Notes under the pieces: generated by a model
Told to the model about the DNA's origin: nothing
Database searches by the model: none
What the model saw: only the letters and a program-made list of their open reading frames with translations
Assembly (NCBI RefSeq): GCF_020623625.1
Contig: NC_060201.1
Coordinates: 1,605,682 to 1,669,681, forward strand
Direction of reading: 5' to 3'
DNA length: 64,000 nucleotides
Origin: Saccharomycodes ludwigii
Taxonomy: Eukaryota > Ascomycota > Saccharomycetes > Saccharomycodales > Saccharomycodaceae
Made by a program: the position numbers and the translations under genes
Shown: piece by piece, positions 1 through 10,680 of the stretch
Layout of the letters: each line of letters opens with the position of its first letter
Numbering within the stretch: the stretch's first letter is position 1

Positions 1-59
1 AAAAAAAAAAATAGAAAAAATAAAAAAAAGAAAAAAGAAAAATCAAAACACAATAGAAA

Positions 60-2123
60 ATGTTACGAACATCTGCTTCTTATTCATTCAGATCTTTCAG
101 CACGAGCTCTATAGCATTTGCACAAAATTTAACTGAAAAAATAGCACAAAAATATGCAGTTAATTTACCAGCAAATAAGGAAGTTCATTCAGGTGATTAT
201 ATCTCAATCAAACCACAACACTGTATGTCTCACGATAATTCCTGGCCAATCGCCTTGAAATTTATGAACATTGGTGGTTCTAAAATCTACGATAATAGAC
301 AAATAGTTAATACCATAGACCATGATGTCCAAAACAAATCCGAAAAAAATCTAACTAAATATAATAATATCAAAAATTTTGCCTTGAAACATGGCATTGA
401 TTTTTATCCTCCTGGTGCCGGTATTGGCCATCAGATCATGATAGAACAAGGTTATGCATTTCCTAACACCTTAACCGTTGCTTCAGATTCTCATTCAAAC
501 ACTTATGGTGGTATTGGATGTTTAGGTACTCCCATCGTTAGAACTGATGCTGCCGCCATTTGGGCAACAGGACAGACCTGGTGGCAAATACCACCTGTGG
601 CTCAAGTTGAGTTGAAGGGTGAACTACCAAAGGGCTGTAGTGGTAAAGATGTTATTGTCGGATTGTGTGGGGTTTTCAATAATGATGAAGTTTTAAATCA
701 TTGTATTGAATTCACCGGGGATAGCATTTCCAAAATTCCTATTGATTATAGATTGACCATTGCTAACATGACCACAGAATGGGGTGCTTTAAGTGGTATT
801 TTCCCCATTGACAATACCTTAATCGACTGGTACAAAACAACAAAAGTGAAAGATTCATCGCATCCAAGGTTAAGTCCAGAAAGAATTGAAAATGAGTTAG
901 TTAAAAAAAATGACTCTTTAAAAGCAGATCCTGATTGCAAATATGATAAAAAATTAATTATTGATCTAAGTACTTTAACCCACTACGTTAGTGGTCCTAA
1001 TAGTGTTAAAATCGGCCAACCTGTACAAAACTTGAATAAAAAACCAATTAATAAAGCATATTTAGTTTCCTGTACCAATTCTCGGTTAAGTGATTTACAA
1101 ATGGCCGCTGAAATATTACAAAACGAAGTTGGTACTAAGATTGCTCCTGGCGTGGAATTTTATGTTGCTGCTGCATCCTCTTTAATTGAACAACAAGCCA
1201 AGGATTTGGGATATTGGGATACTTTTATTCGTGCAGGTTGCACCATTTTGCCACCTGGTTGCGGTCCATGCATTGGCTTGGGCGCTGGGTTGTTGAAAGA
1301 GGGTGAAGTAGGTATTTCTGCTACCAATAGAAACTTTAAAGGTAGAATGGGTTCCAAGGATGCTTTGGCCTATTTGGCATCACCTGCTGTTGTCGCTGCA
1401 TCTGCCATTAAAGGTTATATAGCATCACCCGCTGAAATCTTGGGTCAAAGTTATGAACCTAATTTCACAGGTATCAAACATGAAATAATCGAATTAGGTG
1501 ATACTGCTGCAGCTGATACTGCCAATACCAGCTCCGAAGGCGTTGAAATTTTAGATGGTTTTCCAAAGGAGATTGTTGGTGAATTAATTTTGTGTGACGC
1601 CGATAATATCAATACAGATGGTATTTACCCAGGTAAATACACTTATCAAGATGATGTTCCAAAGGAAAAAATGGCCCAGGTCTGTATGGAAAATTATGAC
1701 CCTGAGTTTATTAACAAGACCAAACCAGGTGACATTTTAATTAGTGGGTTTAATTTTGGTACCGGGTCTTCCAGAGAACAAGCTGCAACCGCTATATTGG
1801 CCCGTGGTATCAATTTGGTTGTTTCCGGTTCCTTCGGTAACATTTTCAGTAGAAACAGTATTAATAATGCCTTGTTGACTTTGGAAATCCCTAAACTAAT
1901 TGATTTGCTAAGAAAAAAATACAAGGATTTGCCTAAAGAATTGACTAGAAGAACTGGCTGGTTTTTGAAGTGGGACGTTGCTAATGCCTCTGTTGTTGTA
2001 ACTGAGGGGGAAGGCAAAGACGCTCCTGTTATTCTTGAAACCAAGGTTGGTGAACTAGGTAAGAATTTACAAGAAATTATAGTTAAAGGTGGTTTAGAAG
2101 GATGGGTTAAATCAAAGTTGTGA
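60..2123 (+). CDS. LYS4: Homoaconitase, mitochondrial (lysine biosynthesis)
   Basis: Homoaconitase converts homocitrate to homoisocitrate (via homoaconitate) in the alpha-aminoadipate lysine pathway of the fungal mitochondrial matrix. The 687-residue protein is close to the roughly 690 residues of yeast Lys4. Residues 1-20 are rich in Ser/Arg with no acidic residue, as expected of a mitochondrial presequence. The three [4Fe-4S] cysteines are visible: Cys338 in SCTNSR, and Cys401 and Cys404 in PPGCGPC. The C-terminal swivel domain carries GTGSSREQ near residue 566, a hallmark of the aconitase superfamily. Overall sequence and the neighbour PRP42 (same order as YDR234W-YDR235W) favour homoaconitase over aconitase. 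The frame is intact. Only 59 bases of upstream DNA are in the window, so its promoter cannot be assessed. Confidence 0.96.
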   Translation: MLRTSASYSFRSFSTSSIAFAQNLTEKIAQKYAVNLPANKEVHSGDYISIKPQHCMSHDNSWPIALKFMNIGGSKIYDNRQIVNTIDHDVQNKSEKNLTKYNNIKNFALKHGIDFYPPGAGIGHQIMIEQGYAFPNTLTVASDSHSNTYGGIGCLGTPIVRTDAAAIWATGQTWWQIPPVAQVELKGELPKGCSGKDVIVGLCGVFNNDEVLNHCIEFTGDSISKIPIDYRLTIANMTTEWGALSGIFPIDNTLIDWYKTTKVKDSSHPRLSPERIENELVKKNDSLKADPDCKYDKKLIIDLSTLTHYVSGPNSVKIGQPVQNLNKKPINKAYLVSCTNSRLSDLQMAAEILQNEVGTKIAPGVEFYVAAASSLIEQQAKDLGYWDTFIRAGCTILPPGCGPCIGLGAGLLKEGEVGISATNRNFKGRMGSKDALAYLASPAVVAASAIKGYIASPAEILGQSYEPNFTGIKHEIIELGDTAAADTANTSSEGVEILDGFPKEIVGELILCDADNINTDGIYPGKYTYQDDVPKEKMAQVCMENYDPEFINKTKPGDILISGFNFGTGSSREQAATAILARGINLVVSGSFGNIFSRNSINNALLTLEIPKLIDLLRKKYKDLPKELTRRTGWFLKWDVANASVVVTEGEGKDAPVILETKVGELGKNLQEIIVKGGLEGWVKSKL

Positions 2124-2149
2124 TTGTTGTGTATTATATATATATATAT

Positions 2150-2188
<39 letters not shown>

Positions 2189-2462
2189 TTAAAAAAAAAT
2201 GTAGTTTATATACCGAATGCTACATTTTCATATTAACGGCTAACCAAATATACGGACTTTCAAGTTACGATGAAAAAAATTATTTACATTTCTTTTTCTT
2301 TAACCCAAACAACAATTCTTTCCAACTTATTTTACTGCTTTAAATTTAAATATATTTGCAAAGAACTTTTACCTTATTTCTTCAAGGATTGACAGCCACA
2401 TATAAATTTATACATAGAAATAATAAAATAAGATAAAAAATAAAATTTTTTTTGCATAGGGT
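2124..2462. other. LYS4-PRP42 intergenic region with TA and TTTA microsatellites
   Basis: This tandem intergenic region holds the LYS4 3' end and the PRP42 promoter. It opens with a (TA)n run at about 2134-2148, followed by roughly ten copies of TTTA at 2149-2190 and a short A run. No gene or RNA is visible. AT-rich repeats directly after the stop codon are compatible with yeast efficiency and positioning elements for 3' end formation, but that is inference. Confidence 0.6.
2149..2190. repeat. (TTTA)n microsatellite after LYS4
   Basis: About ten perfect tandem copies of TTTA follow the LYS4 stop codon by 25 bases. It is a simple-sequence repeat expected to vary in length between strains. Confidence 0.95.
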
Positions 2463-4265
2463 ATGAATACTAATAGTAACAATGCTAATGCTGTTAACAG
2501 CTTACAGAATGATACTCTATATTCCAAACTTGTCAATAACTTAATTAGTAACCCATTACGTTTGGTCACTTGGGAAAAATTAATAAACCATTTAATAGAT
2601 AACTATGCAACTCCATTGAATAAATCGCTACCAAAAGAGATACACGGTCTAATAAAATCCACTTATGACCAAATATTAATACAATTCCCTTATTTGGAAA
2701 ATTATTATATTGATTATGCAATGTTTGAATTCAAATTGGGAAATATATCAGAAACTCAAAAAATATTCGAAAAGGGCTTAAAAATAACCAATAATAGGTC
2801 GCTACTTTTATGGATAGAATTTTTAAAATTTTTGAATAAAGTTTCCAGCAACAAAAAAAAAGTAACCAAATATTATGAACTAGCTGACACATGTATTGGT
2901 TTGCATTACTATAGTGGTCCATTTTGGGAATTATATTTAAATTTTATCAGGGAGAATTATGGCTGCAACAATAATGGAAACATTCAGTATCTGAAACTTT
3001 TAAGAAAAATTTTAGAAATTCCTCAATATGATTTTGCCAAATTTTATTCAATGTGGCTTGATGAAATTGACAAAATAAATGACCTGTCCGAATTGTTCAA
3101 GTTTGCGCCAAAAGAGGAATGGTCTACTAAATTTGAAATTGATTTGCAGAGCCATTCTCAAAAAAAGTTATTAAATTCTATTAGAAAAGGTCCTATATTA
3201 TTTGATTTAAAGCAAAAATTAAAAAAAATTTTCCAAGAATTATATATCTGTGTTGAGTTTAAAGTTATGGAAATTTATCAATTGTTTGAATTGCCACTAA
3301 GTGCAAACCATCTTACACCAGCTTATTATTACACTTCGATCGAGTCAATAAACTCGAAAAAAAACCTGGATGTTTGGCTAAAATATATACAGTATTGCAT
3401 TGATTTAAGTTCCTTTCCTGAAGACTATTCCCTAGTCATGTTGAATTTCCAAAGATGTTTGATGACCAATCTATGCCATCTAGACGTTATATGGTTGAAA
3501 TACAGCCAATGGCTAATTAAAGAATGCAACGATTATTTTGGCGCTTTAGACGTGTTGTGGCAAAGTTTACGGTTTATAAGAAAAAATAACGATAAAATTG
3601 TAATAAAAATGTCGGATATAATGATTATACTAAATACTACTAATGAGGGTACAGAACTAAGGAAGCTATGGTCAGATTACGTTTCCATTGATGCCTGTGA
3701 ATTATCGACTTTTATAAAATACTTTGAATATATGAACTTTCTTAATAATACAAAAGAGAATAACCAACCCCAACATAAAATGGATACAACTCGATTGATT
3801 ATAGATAGAATAATACAACGTAAAGAGATTGCACTGTTGGATTATGTTTCTAAAAATTGTCAAAACAATTACTTCAAGGTTATATTACAAAAACAAGGAG
3901 AAAAAAACATGGATAAATTAATAAATCACGAAAAGTTTTGGTATTTTTACTGTGAATATATATGGTTAATGGATCCTCAATTAAGGAACTTTGAACAAAA
4001 AAGAAGTTTCATTCTAAATAATATAATACCCCAGTCACTTGAAATGTTCATAAAGTCATACACTCATTACAAAAATGTTAAACTAGAGGGGAGGGATAAT
4101 AATGCAAAGAGAAAAAATGCCAAATCGAAAAAATTGAAAAAATATTTGGATATTAACTTATTAATCCCAATGCTAGAGCAATTCATCATAAATTATTTGA
4201 TGGAAGATTTGACAACATTCCATAAACTAATAAACAATTGCCTAAAAAAAATTGAAAATGTATAA
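2463..4265 (+). CDS. PRP42: U1 snRNP HAT-repeat protein Prp42
   Basis: Prp42 is a yeast U1 snRNP-specific protein that pairs with its paralogue Prp39 and is needed for 5' splice-site recognition in the nucleus. The 600-residue product is somewhat longer than S. cerevisiae Prp42 (about 544). Repeated aromatic-rich helical pairs (for example PRLVTWEKLINHLI-like, LLWIEFLKF, FWELYLNFI, DVWLKYIQY and VIWLKYSQW) are the signature of HAT (half-a-TPR) repeats and run through most of the protein. Choosing Prp42 over Prp39 rests on position: it follows LYS4 in the same orientation, as YDR235W follows YDR234W. A Lys-rich patch (around residues 545-560) precedes the last helices. It converges on the next gene with only 44 bases between stop codons. 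Confidence 0.88.
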   Translation: MNTNSNNANAVNSLQNDTLYSKLVNNLISNPLRLVTWEKLINHLIDNYATPLNKSLPKEIHGLIKSTYDQILIQFPYLENYYIDYAMFEFKLGNISETQKIFEKGLKITNNRSLLLWIEFLKFLNKVSSNKKKVTKYYELADTCIGLHYYSGPFWELYLNFIRENYGCNNNGNIQYLKLLRKILEIPQYDFAKFYSMWLDEIDKINDLSELFKFAPKEEWSTKFEIDLQSHSQKKLLNSIRKGPILFDLKQKLKKIFQELYICVEFKVMEIYQLFELPLSANHLTPAYYYTSIESINSKKNLDVWLKYIQYCIDLSSFPEDYSLVMLNFQRCLMTNLCHLDVIWLKYSQWLIKECNDYFGALDVLWQSLRFIRKNNDKIVIKMSDIMIILNTTNEGTELRKLWSDYVSIDACELSTFIKYFEYMNFLNNTKENNQPQHKMDTTRLIIDRIIQRKEIALLDYVSKNCQNNYFKVILQKQGEKNMDKLINHEKFWYFYCEYIWLMDPQLRNFEQKRSFILNNIIPQSLEMFIKSYTHYKNVKLEGRDNNAKRKNAKSKKLKKYLDINLLIPMLEQFIINYLMEDLTTFHKLINNCLKKIENV

Positions 4266-4309
4266 TATTGCAGACGTCAAAAAAAAAAAAAAAAAAAAAA
4301 AAGTTTTTT
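4266..4309. other. 44-bp convergent gap with an A24 tract
   Basis: Only 44 bases separate the stop codons of PRP42 and the exchanger gene that faces it. Twenty-four consecutive A residues (4279-4302) occupy most of it. The two mRNAs must end inside each other's territory or share this gap for 3' end formation. Confidence 0.8.
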
Positions 4310-6838
4310 TTAATAAATTATTGTGTAGATATTGATCAGCGTTACGATTATGTAAACAGATATCAACAAAATACCAATCTTGTAGTCTAACTTCCAACCG
4401 TTTAATGGAATAAAAAGTAAAAGTATAACAAAGCTTGTAATTATCCCATAAACTGTATAAAGCAATCTAGAATCTACGTTAAAATCAATACACATATCCC
4501 AAATGGATTGTTTTTCCCCCCTTGGATGGCTATAATTATTCCAAAAAATCAACAAGCCATCAAAACTAATACCAAAAAGAAAATACAATAAGGGACTACC
4601 AAAACATGAACCTATAGCTACATCAACGACACCAATTTTCATAAACGCCAAATTTGAAATTAAATCGCCTGTGGAATTACCCCATGCAAATAGCGTTAAA
4701 CCCAATACACTTTCGGGTATTTTAGTGGACCATTTAGTGAAAATTTTAATAATTAACTGAACAACATTGGATATTATACATAAGCAGATAACAAACCCTA
4801 AAATGGAAACATTAGTTATACACTTATCGTAAATTTGAGGGAATTTAATAACTGTAATATAATATAAAACCAGGATTAGAAGTAAACACCCTAAAGCTAA
4901 AAGTCCAAAAAAGACAAAATTCGCGTTAGTATCATCGTGCCAATCCAATAATAATAATCCCAAAAGTAGCGGAGATCCCCCAATTTGTGCAATGTATATT
5001 TTTTTCATCCAAATTCTTTCATGATCATACGTTGGAATAATTATTGAACCCAATATGACAATAGGCATACTGAACAAGAGAATAATAAAACTTTTCAAGT
5101 CGATTTTTCTATCAACATTTAAAAAAATGTGTAAAAATGAAGAAACGCTATCTGGAAATATTTTCTTACCATCTAGTTTAAATAATGAATGTGGTAATGA
5201 TGATGTTGCTGAAAAACATGGTGTCAAGGGGTCACCTATATTACCATCCTGCTCACGTTCTTCTTCATCTAATCTCCCCTTTGGAACTTGTTGATATGAT
5301 TGTATTTTGTTTGTTGGTAATGTGGATATCCTTATTTCTGGTACATCTTTTTTTTTATTCTGCATAGGAGGAGGTTGAAATAGGTTATCAATACAGCCTG
5401 GTTTAGAGCTTTTCGTATGGTTATCATCATCATCAGCATCGGTGCTACTACTTCTATTTCTTTGGGACGTAAATATAAGAGCATCTTCAATGTCACCATC
5501 GTGATGATCATCGGTCGTATCAATTCTTGCATTTGATGACAGTTGCTCAGGTATAAAGTTATCACCAGAAGTTGAAGACATTTGATTTTTATGAAAATCA
5601 ATATGTGACGCTTCCTCATCAATGGGAACCAGGGGTTCCTTTTTGTTATTATCGCCAGAAAAAAGATCACCATGCTCCCAAATTTCCATTATGTCAGCAT
5701 ATGACATCCTTAAATAACCGGGATTATAGTTTTCCCGAATAATTTGTTGAAGTTGTTTTTTAACAAAAGATATTCTTTCTTCAGAAATCGTTGGTGATTG
5801 TACATGATTAGTGTTATTAATATTATTATTATTATTGATGTCTTCACTGCTAATATTATGGGAAAAATAATTATGAATCGGAGAGTTTGTTAACAAACTG
5901 GAATAACTGTTTGGTTGCCTAAAGGATTCGAGAATGTCATGACTAGTGTTGTTAGCCGTATTCTCAGTGGGTAATGGGGAAAGAAGATGATGGGGTTGTC
6001 TTACTGTAGGTAATAGAGGTGATTGAGGATCCAAGTTTTGTTGCTGTTCATCTGCTTCCTGCTCTTCTGCATACGTTAACATGTCATGAATAATGCTTTC
6101 ATCTCTATTGATCACGTTACCATTCAAAATACATCCTGCTGTTTTGTCACAGGTCCATACAGAATAAATAACAAATAAAGTGTATGAAAAAAACATGATC
6201 AGACATTCCACAAATTTTAAATGTCCATCAACCATAAAATAGAGACTACATAGTATAAAGCCAGAAAACAACAGTAGGTCCTTCAAAAAGTCCGGTTTAG
6301 AATATGAAATTAGATTATTGTTTTTATTGCTATTATCTGTTGTATGCTCTATATGATGCTCTATGTTATGTGTTACTGTTTCTTGATCATTGGTAGTGGT
6401 ATTATGAGCAAAGTCTAATTTAATTCCCTGCACAGTGACCATTAGCCCTAATAATATGGTAATGGCGAAAAATATGGCACCCAACAATTCGCCTATGGCC
6501 AAAGAAACAAATCCGTTATTAATTGACTTATATGTAGATACAATGTCTGGCATAGCATTACCTAGGGCCAACAATGTTAGGCCGGCTATTTTATCATTAA
6601 TATTTAAAATCGAGTGGGAAATAGTTTGCAAGTTTAATAACAAATAATCGGAAGTTATTATACCTAAGGCAGTGAAGCATAGGATCAATAATAATAACAA
6701 TGGTATAAATGAAACATTTGAGAATAAAATTACAGTTGTTATTATAGTTGAATATACAATAATTATTATAATAAATCTTGAAATTATTACCGGATGTTTC
6801 CAATCTATTGATTTACCGGAACGGTGATCGTTCATCAA
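4310..6838 (-). CDS. Cation/Ca2+ exchanger family membrane protein (YDL206W type)
   Basis: This is a member of the Na+/Ca2+ (CaCA) exchanger superfamily, probably an endomembrane cation antiporter. Its substrate cannot be read from the sequence. The 842 residues begin with hydrophobic helices, contain the alpha-1 repeat motif GNAMPD at residues 93-98, then a long hydrophilic loop (about residues 235-565) rich in Asp, Asn, Gln and Ser, and end with more helices and the alpha-2 repeat motif GNSTGD at 720-725. Two inverted alpha repeats around a cytosolic loop is the family architecture. S. cerevisiae has two such proteins, YDL206W and Ecm27. GLE1 (YDL207W) lies two genes away in the same relative orientation, which identifies the YDL206W lineage. 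The frame is intact. Confidence 0.88.
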   Translation of the reverse strand: MMNDHRSGKSIDWKHPVIISRFIIIIIVYSTIITTVILFSNVSFIPLLLLLILCFTALGIITSDYLLLNLQTISHSILNINDKIAGLTLLALGNAMPDIVSTYKSINNGFVSLAIGELLGAIFFAITILLGLMVTVQGIKLDFAHNTTTNDQETVTHNIEHHIEHTTDNSNKNNNLISYSKPDFLKDLLLFSGFILCSLYFMVDGHLKFVECLIMFFSYTLFVIYSVWTCDKTAGCILNGNVINRDESIIHDMLTYAEEQEADEQQQNLDPQSPLLPTVRQPHHLLSPLPTENTANNTSHDILESFRQPNSYSSLLTNSPIHNYFSHNISSEDINNNNNINNTNHVQSPTISEERISFVKKQLQQIIRENYNPGYLRMSYADIMEIWEHGDLFSGDNNKKEPLVPIDEEASHIDFHKNQMSSTSGDNFIPEQLSSNARIDTTDDHHDGDIEDALIFTSQRNRSSSTDADDDDNHTKSSKPGCIDNLFQPPPMQNKKKDVPEIRISTLPTNKIQSYQQVPKGRLDEEEREQDGNIGDPLTPCFSATSSLPHSLFKLDGKKIFPDSVSSFLHIFLNVDRKIDLKSFIILLFSMPIVILGSIIIPTYDHERIWMKKIYIAQIGGSPLLLGLLLLDWHDDTNANFVFFGLLALGCLLLILVLYYITVIKFPQIYDKCITNVSILGFVICLCIISNVVQLIIKIFTKWSTKIPESVLGLTLFAWGNSTGDLISNLAFMKIGVVDVAIGSCFGSPLLYFLFGISFDGLLIFWNNYSHPRGEKQSIWDMCIDFNVDSRLLYTVYGIITSFVILLLFIPLNGWKLDYKIGILLISVYIIVTLINIYTIIY

Positions 6839-7747
6839 AGATTATTTTTCTTTAATTTGATTTAATTTAAATTCTCTTGTATTTATATTTATTTTTATTT
6901 TTATTTTTATTTTTATTCTTTTCGTGTAATATAAATTATATTCTAGTATGCATGTTTACCATTTGGTTTATTTATCCTGTATCTGATTTTGTATTTTTTT
7001 GTATAATTGATTATTGTTAAAGTTAGCAATAAAATTTAAGTTGAGAGTTTTTTTTTTATTTTTTATTTTATCTTTTCAAAAAAAAAAAAAAAATTCATTT
7101 TAAACCAAAGAAAATTTTAAAGGAGGCGCAATCTCATAAAAGACTTGAATTTTCAATCATTTTTTTTTTTTTTTTTTAAAACTTCAAAAAGTTGAATCAA
7201 TGTAATCATGACAATTTATTTAATCAAATAACTACAGAGAAGCATTTATATCACTTATTTGTGCAACGATAGTATATACATAAACCAGCTATCAACATCT
7301 ATATAAGTAAAAGATACCAAAAACAAACGAAAGAATTATTCATCGATTATACAAATAGTTGACAGGATAGCAATTCATACATTCAATATAAAAATCGATT
7401 AAGATTATTCAAACAATGATGATTTACATTTGACCAGAAAAAGAAGAGAAGCATGATTATTAAATGAAAGAATATTAATCTTGAGTATAATAAAGAACAA
7501 TTTATTTTTATTTTATTTTATCTTAATTTCTTGCAAAAGGTGAAATAACAATATTTGTTATTCGTAAAATACAATATTAATCATATTAGCTAGAAGTTTA
7601 CGAATACACAAAATATTGAAATTAAATAAATTGCCCTAATCGCTTTGTAAATTGTAGATATTTATAAATATAGTTATCAATATTAAAGAGAGAAGGGGGA
7701 GAAGACATCTCCCAAAATACTCGAGTAACTTTCCATATAATGCACAG
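6839..7747. other. 909-bp intergenic region, exchanger promoter and FMN1 3' side
   Basis: This lies upstream of the exchanger gene and downstream of FMN1, both on the minus strand. A (TTTTTA)n block sits at about 6889-6917, and several long A or T runs lie at 7050-7180. The rest (7200-7740) is AT-rich unique sequence with no reading frame worth calling and no recognisable RNA gene. An ATGATGA at 7416-7422 resembles a snoRNA C box but has no matching D box. Confidence 0.6.
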
Positions 7748-8383
7748 CTATTGTACCATTGTTTTATATTTGGCAAAATAATCGGTACTTAATACTTTCT
7801 GAGCAATATCGATATCGATATTGATGTCCTTAATCAAATTTTCCTTTGTAGTATAATTCAATTCTGGTCTAATATACCCCAGTATATTAAATTTAATTAG
7901 ACAGCCATAAAAGTTTTTGGTAAATTTATGCAACAGATGCAATTCAACAGTTTTCTTTTTAAGATCTCCATAAAATACATTATAACCTATGCTCAATACT
8001 ACCGGATAAATTTCATGAATTTCAGGAAAAGTTAATTCATTACCATAATTAAATTGAACCATATGGTCATGACTACTATCAGTGTCAGAACCATGATTCT
8101 TTCTCTTTATATACTCTGTTGAATTGTTTGATAATGGTGATAATTTACAATAACCAAAGTAAACACCTGGTTTAAACTTATCGGTATTAACTATGCTCGG
8201 CAATTTATCAATTGGAACATTTGCAGTAGGAATACCTAATTCGATAGAACCTCTACCAAACCCAGCCTCAATTGGTACATATTCTGTTACTAATGGAAAC
8301 AAAGGTGGTAATGGACCCTTTGATATATCAATAGGTTGATCAAATTCACGGACTTTAATTATACCTGTAGGAATATGTGACAT
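7748..8383 (-). CDS. FMN1: Riboflavin kinase
   Basis: Fmn1 phosphorylates riboflavin with ATP to give FMN, the first step in making flavin cofactors. In yeast it is associated with mitochondrial and other membranes. The 211 residues match the family length (S. cerevisiae about 218). The flavokinase signature is present at residues 41-55, GFGRGS followed by ELGIPTAN, where the PTAN segment binds Mg-ATP. The GVYFGY strand and a C-terminal PEL/NYTTKENLIKDI segment follow, as in other riboflavin kinases. There is no bacterial-type adenylyltransferase domain, as expected in eukaryotes. It sits between the YDL206W homologue and GLE1, an interleaving of YDR236C with the YDL track. Confidence 0.95.
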   Translation of the reverse strand: MSHIPTGIIKVREFDQPIDISKGPLPPLFPLVTEYVPIEAGFGRGSIELGIPTANVPIDKLPSIVNTDKFKPGVYFGYCKLSPLSNNSTEYIKRKNHGSDTDSSHDHMVQFNYGNELTFPEIHEIYPVVLSIGYNVFYGDLKKKTVELHLLHKFTKNFYGCLIKFNILGYIRPELNYTTKENLIKDINIDIDIAQKVLSTDYFAKYKTMVQ

Positions 8384-8718
8384 CTATTTTAAAAGGAGTC
8401 AATGTTAATATCTTTTGTCAACAACGTTATCAGTATAAAGTTCTTCTCTATAATAATATACAATTGTTATTTGTATAAAATAGGCAAGTTAATTTAAAGA
8501 AGCGAAATTTGTACACGCACAATTATTAATATATATATATATATTTTTAAAAAAAAAAGCCTTTATAAATAATACAAAAATAATTTAATTAATATGCTTT
8601 TCTTCTTCTTGTTTCTTTCTTTATTTATACAGTATCAAAATATAAACCATTGATTTGTTTTTTAAAAAAAAAATATATATATATATATACTAATAATAGA
8701 TAATAGTAATCACATGAC
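8384..8718. promoter_or_regulatory. FMN1 promoter region and GLE1 3' side
   Basis: This 335-bp tandem intergenic region contains two (TA)n stretches (about 8529-8543 and 8672-8689) next to short A runs. Either TA stretch could supply TATA elements for FMN1 or 3' end signals for GLE1. No specific factor site or gene was recognised. Confidence 0.5.
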
Positions 8719-10302
8719 TTATTGTACCATTTCTGGGAAACCTTCCAATTTCCCAGTGGTTTCCCATTGTTCCCATAGAATACGTAATCTTGCAGCAGCT
8801 GGTAATTTTTTGTCTGCTACTAATGAAGTCAAGCTAGTACTAATTAAACTCATTAATTTTATACCTTGATTACCATAACATTGAATAAATTCGGTACCAC
8901 AACCATCTATAAAAGAGTTTAAGACTACGAAATGAACATCGGTCAACAACGCTAAGTCATTTATATTGGCAATACGGCTAGCCATTTTCCATGACAAATC
9001 TATTGGTAATGGATGTGCTGCTGTTTCTATCATATTAGAGGGCAAAATTAACCTGGTAATAGTAACATATAAACATGCTATCCCACCTAATCTTTCATTG
9101 TAACTGGATGAATCTTCCCATTTGACACCATCATTTGAAGAAACCCTTTTCCAGCCCATTCTTAGTCTACCTTCTTCTGTGTCAATAGGACAAGTATATC
9201 CGATGACCAAGGGACATTTTTTAATAAACCTTGCTAACAAAAATTGTTTTAATTCTGGGTACCTGAGCAATAAATTTAATGTTAATTTGGCTAATGGTAA
9301 AGCAGAAATTTCTGGTTTGACAGCAACTTCAGTTTCTGCTTGTGATACAATTGCTTTGGCTATAAAATTTAAAATCCATTTAAATCCCAACTCATTGTTT
9401 TTAGTTTGATCCACTAATTCAAAAATGTGATTAGTAACACTATTTAGCTGTTGTATACTATTAGTCAATTGACCAAATTTAGGATTAATTTTACGCTTGT
9501 GTTTAGATAATATTGTTTTCAAGTTTTTATCTTTGCTAACCTTTATCACAATATCTTCTTTGATTGAAGTGATCAGTTTTTTATATTTAATGAAAACAGT
9601 TTCAATATGATTTTTATTATACACGCCCTTAGTAGCATTTCTTTTTTTCAATAACTCTTGTTCCTTTAAATGTTTGGCCTCTTCCTCCAATTGTTTCTGT
9701 TTCAAAATGTTTGCTTTCTCCTCCAATTTTCTTTTTTCTTCTTGTTCCTTTTTAATTCTTGCTTCGTGTTCTTCTTTTCTCTTTCTTTCTTCCTCTTCTT
9801 TTTTCTTTTGTTTTTGCTCTTCCCTCATTTTTTCTTCTTCTTCTTCTTTCCTCTTTTTTTTAAGCAATTGAATATACTGTAAATTTTTAGCAGCAGAGTG
9901 TTTTAGCCTGTCAATATTTGATAAAAAATCGGATGAAATAATTTTGTCATTAGGTTCTGTAATATTATACTTGATATTATTATTGATATGTGGGTTATCA
10001 TTAATGATAAAGCTGTGATCCTTAAGACCTATGAGTTTATTATGAGTATTATTACTAAAGGCTCGAACACGATTATTATCGTATTTATTATGATATTGGA
10101 TTGAATTGACCACGGGAATTATATTTTCTGATATTTTTAGTTTATTTAGGAAAGAATGTAATTCTTGATCAATTGAATCATCTGGGAGTTGTAGGTGAGT
10201 TATATTAGTAGGTACAATTGGATCAATATTCAATTCATCGTTATTAGCATCATCTTCACTCTCTACTGAATCTATTAAATCATTAAATGAAAACCTTAAC
10301 AT
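8719..10302 (-). CDS. GLE1: mRNA export factor Gle1
   Basis: Gle1 binds inositol hexakisphosphate and activates the DEAD-box ATPase Dbp5 at the cytoplasmic face of the nuclear pore, releasing proteins from exported mRNA. The 527 residues match S. cerevisiae Gle1 (538). An acidic, Asn-rich N-terminus is followed by a highly charged Lys/Glu coiled coil at about residues 148-220, and then the helical GLE1 domain (about 235-515). The domain includes CPLVIGYTCP, TEEGRLRMGWKR, LGGIACLYVTITR and AAARLRILWEQW, which I recognise as conserved Gle1 segments. The gene next to a YDL206W homologue matches the YDL206W-YDL207W pair. It is divergent from MRPL7. The frame is intact. Confidence 0.96.
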   Translation of the reverse strand: MLRFSFNDLIDSVESEDDANNDELNIDPIVPTNITHLQLPDDSIDQELHSFLNKLKISENIIPVVNSIQYHNKYDNNRVRAFSNNTHNKLIGLKDHSFIINDNPHINNNIKYNITEPNDKIISSDFLSNIDRLKHSAAKNLQYIQLLKKKRKEEEEEKMREEQKQKKKEEEERKRKEEHEARIKKEQEEKRKLEEKANILKQKQLEEEAKHLKEQELLKKRNATKGVYNKNHIETVFIKYKKLITSIKEDIVIKVSKDKNLKTILSKHKRKINPKFGQLTNSIQQLNSVTNHIFELVDQTKNNELGFKWILNFIAKAIVSQAETEVAVKPEISALPLAKLTLNLLLRYPELKQFLLARFIKKCPLVIGYTCPIDTEEGRLRMGWKRVSSNDGVKWEDSSSYNERLGGIACLYVTITRLILPSNMIETAAHPLPIDLSWKMASRIANINDLALLTDVHFVVLNSFIDGCGTEFIQCYGNQGIKLMSLISTSLTSLVADKKLPAAARLRILWEQWETTGKLEGFPEMVQ

Positions 10303-10521
10303 TATTTTATTATAGTTATATATATATATGTGTGTGTAAGTATGTGTAATATTATGTTATCTATTATTATTCGGTGAATGCAAATAAATTTTTCGATTAT
10401 TAAATTTGATTTAAGTTGAGTTGGATTGAGGATTGGCAAACAAGCAAATGTTATTTAGATTTGTTTTTTTTTTTTTTTTTTTTTTCTATCTTAATAAAAT
10501 TTGTAGCTTTCGTTGGAATTT

Positions 10522-10555
<34 letters not shown>

Positions 10556-10565
10556 TGTGCGTGGT

Positions 10566-10572
10566 CCGGGTA
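10566..10572 (-). promoter_or_regulatory. Reb1-like site in the GLE1-MRPL7 promoter
   Basis: The bases CCGGGTA (TACCCGG on the minus strand) match the Reb1 consensus TTACCCGG at seven of eight positions. Placed between two divergent genes and next to poly(dT), it fits the usual role of Reb1 in keeping a nucleosome-free region. Function is inferred. Confidence 0.45.
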
Positions 10573-10620
10573 TCCATGTTCTTTTTTGTATCGTTTTATA
10601 CGAAAAGAAACTGACAAAAA

Positions 10621-10680
10621 ATTGAAAAAAAATTGAAAAAAAATTGAAAAAAAATTGAAAAAATTGAAAAAATTGAAAAT
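10621..10680. repeat. Tandem ATTGAAAAAAA repeats upstream of MRPL7
   Basis: Three copies of an 11-base unit (ATTG plus seven A) are followed by two or three 9-base versions (ATTG plus five A). The block lies about 125-185 bases before the inferred MRPL7 start, so it is in the promoter or leader. Confidence 0.9.

Noticed and set aside
7416-7422. ATGATGA resembling the C box of a C/D snoRNA
   Set aside because: No CTGA D box follows at a suitable distance and no terminal stem is visible.
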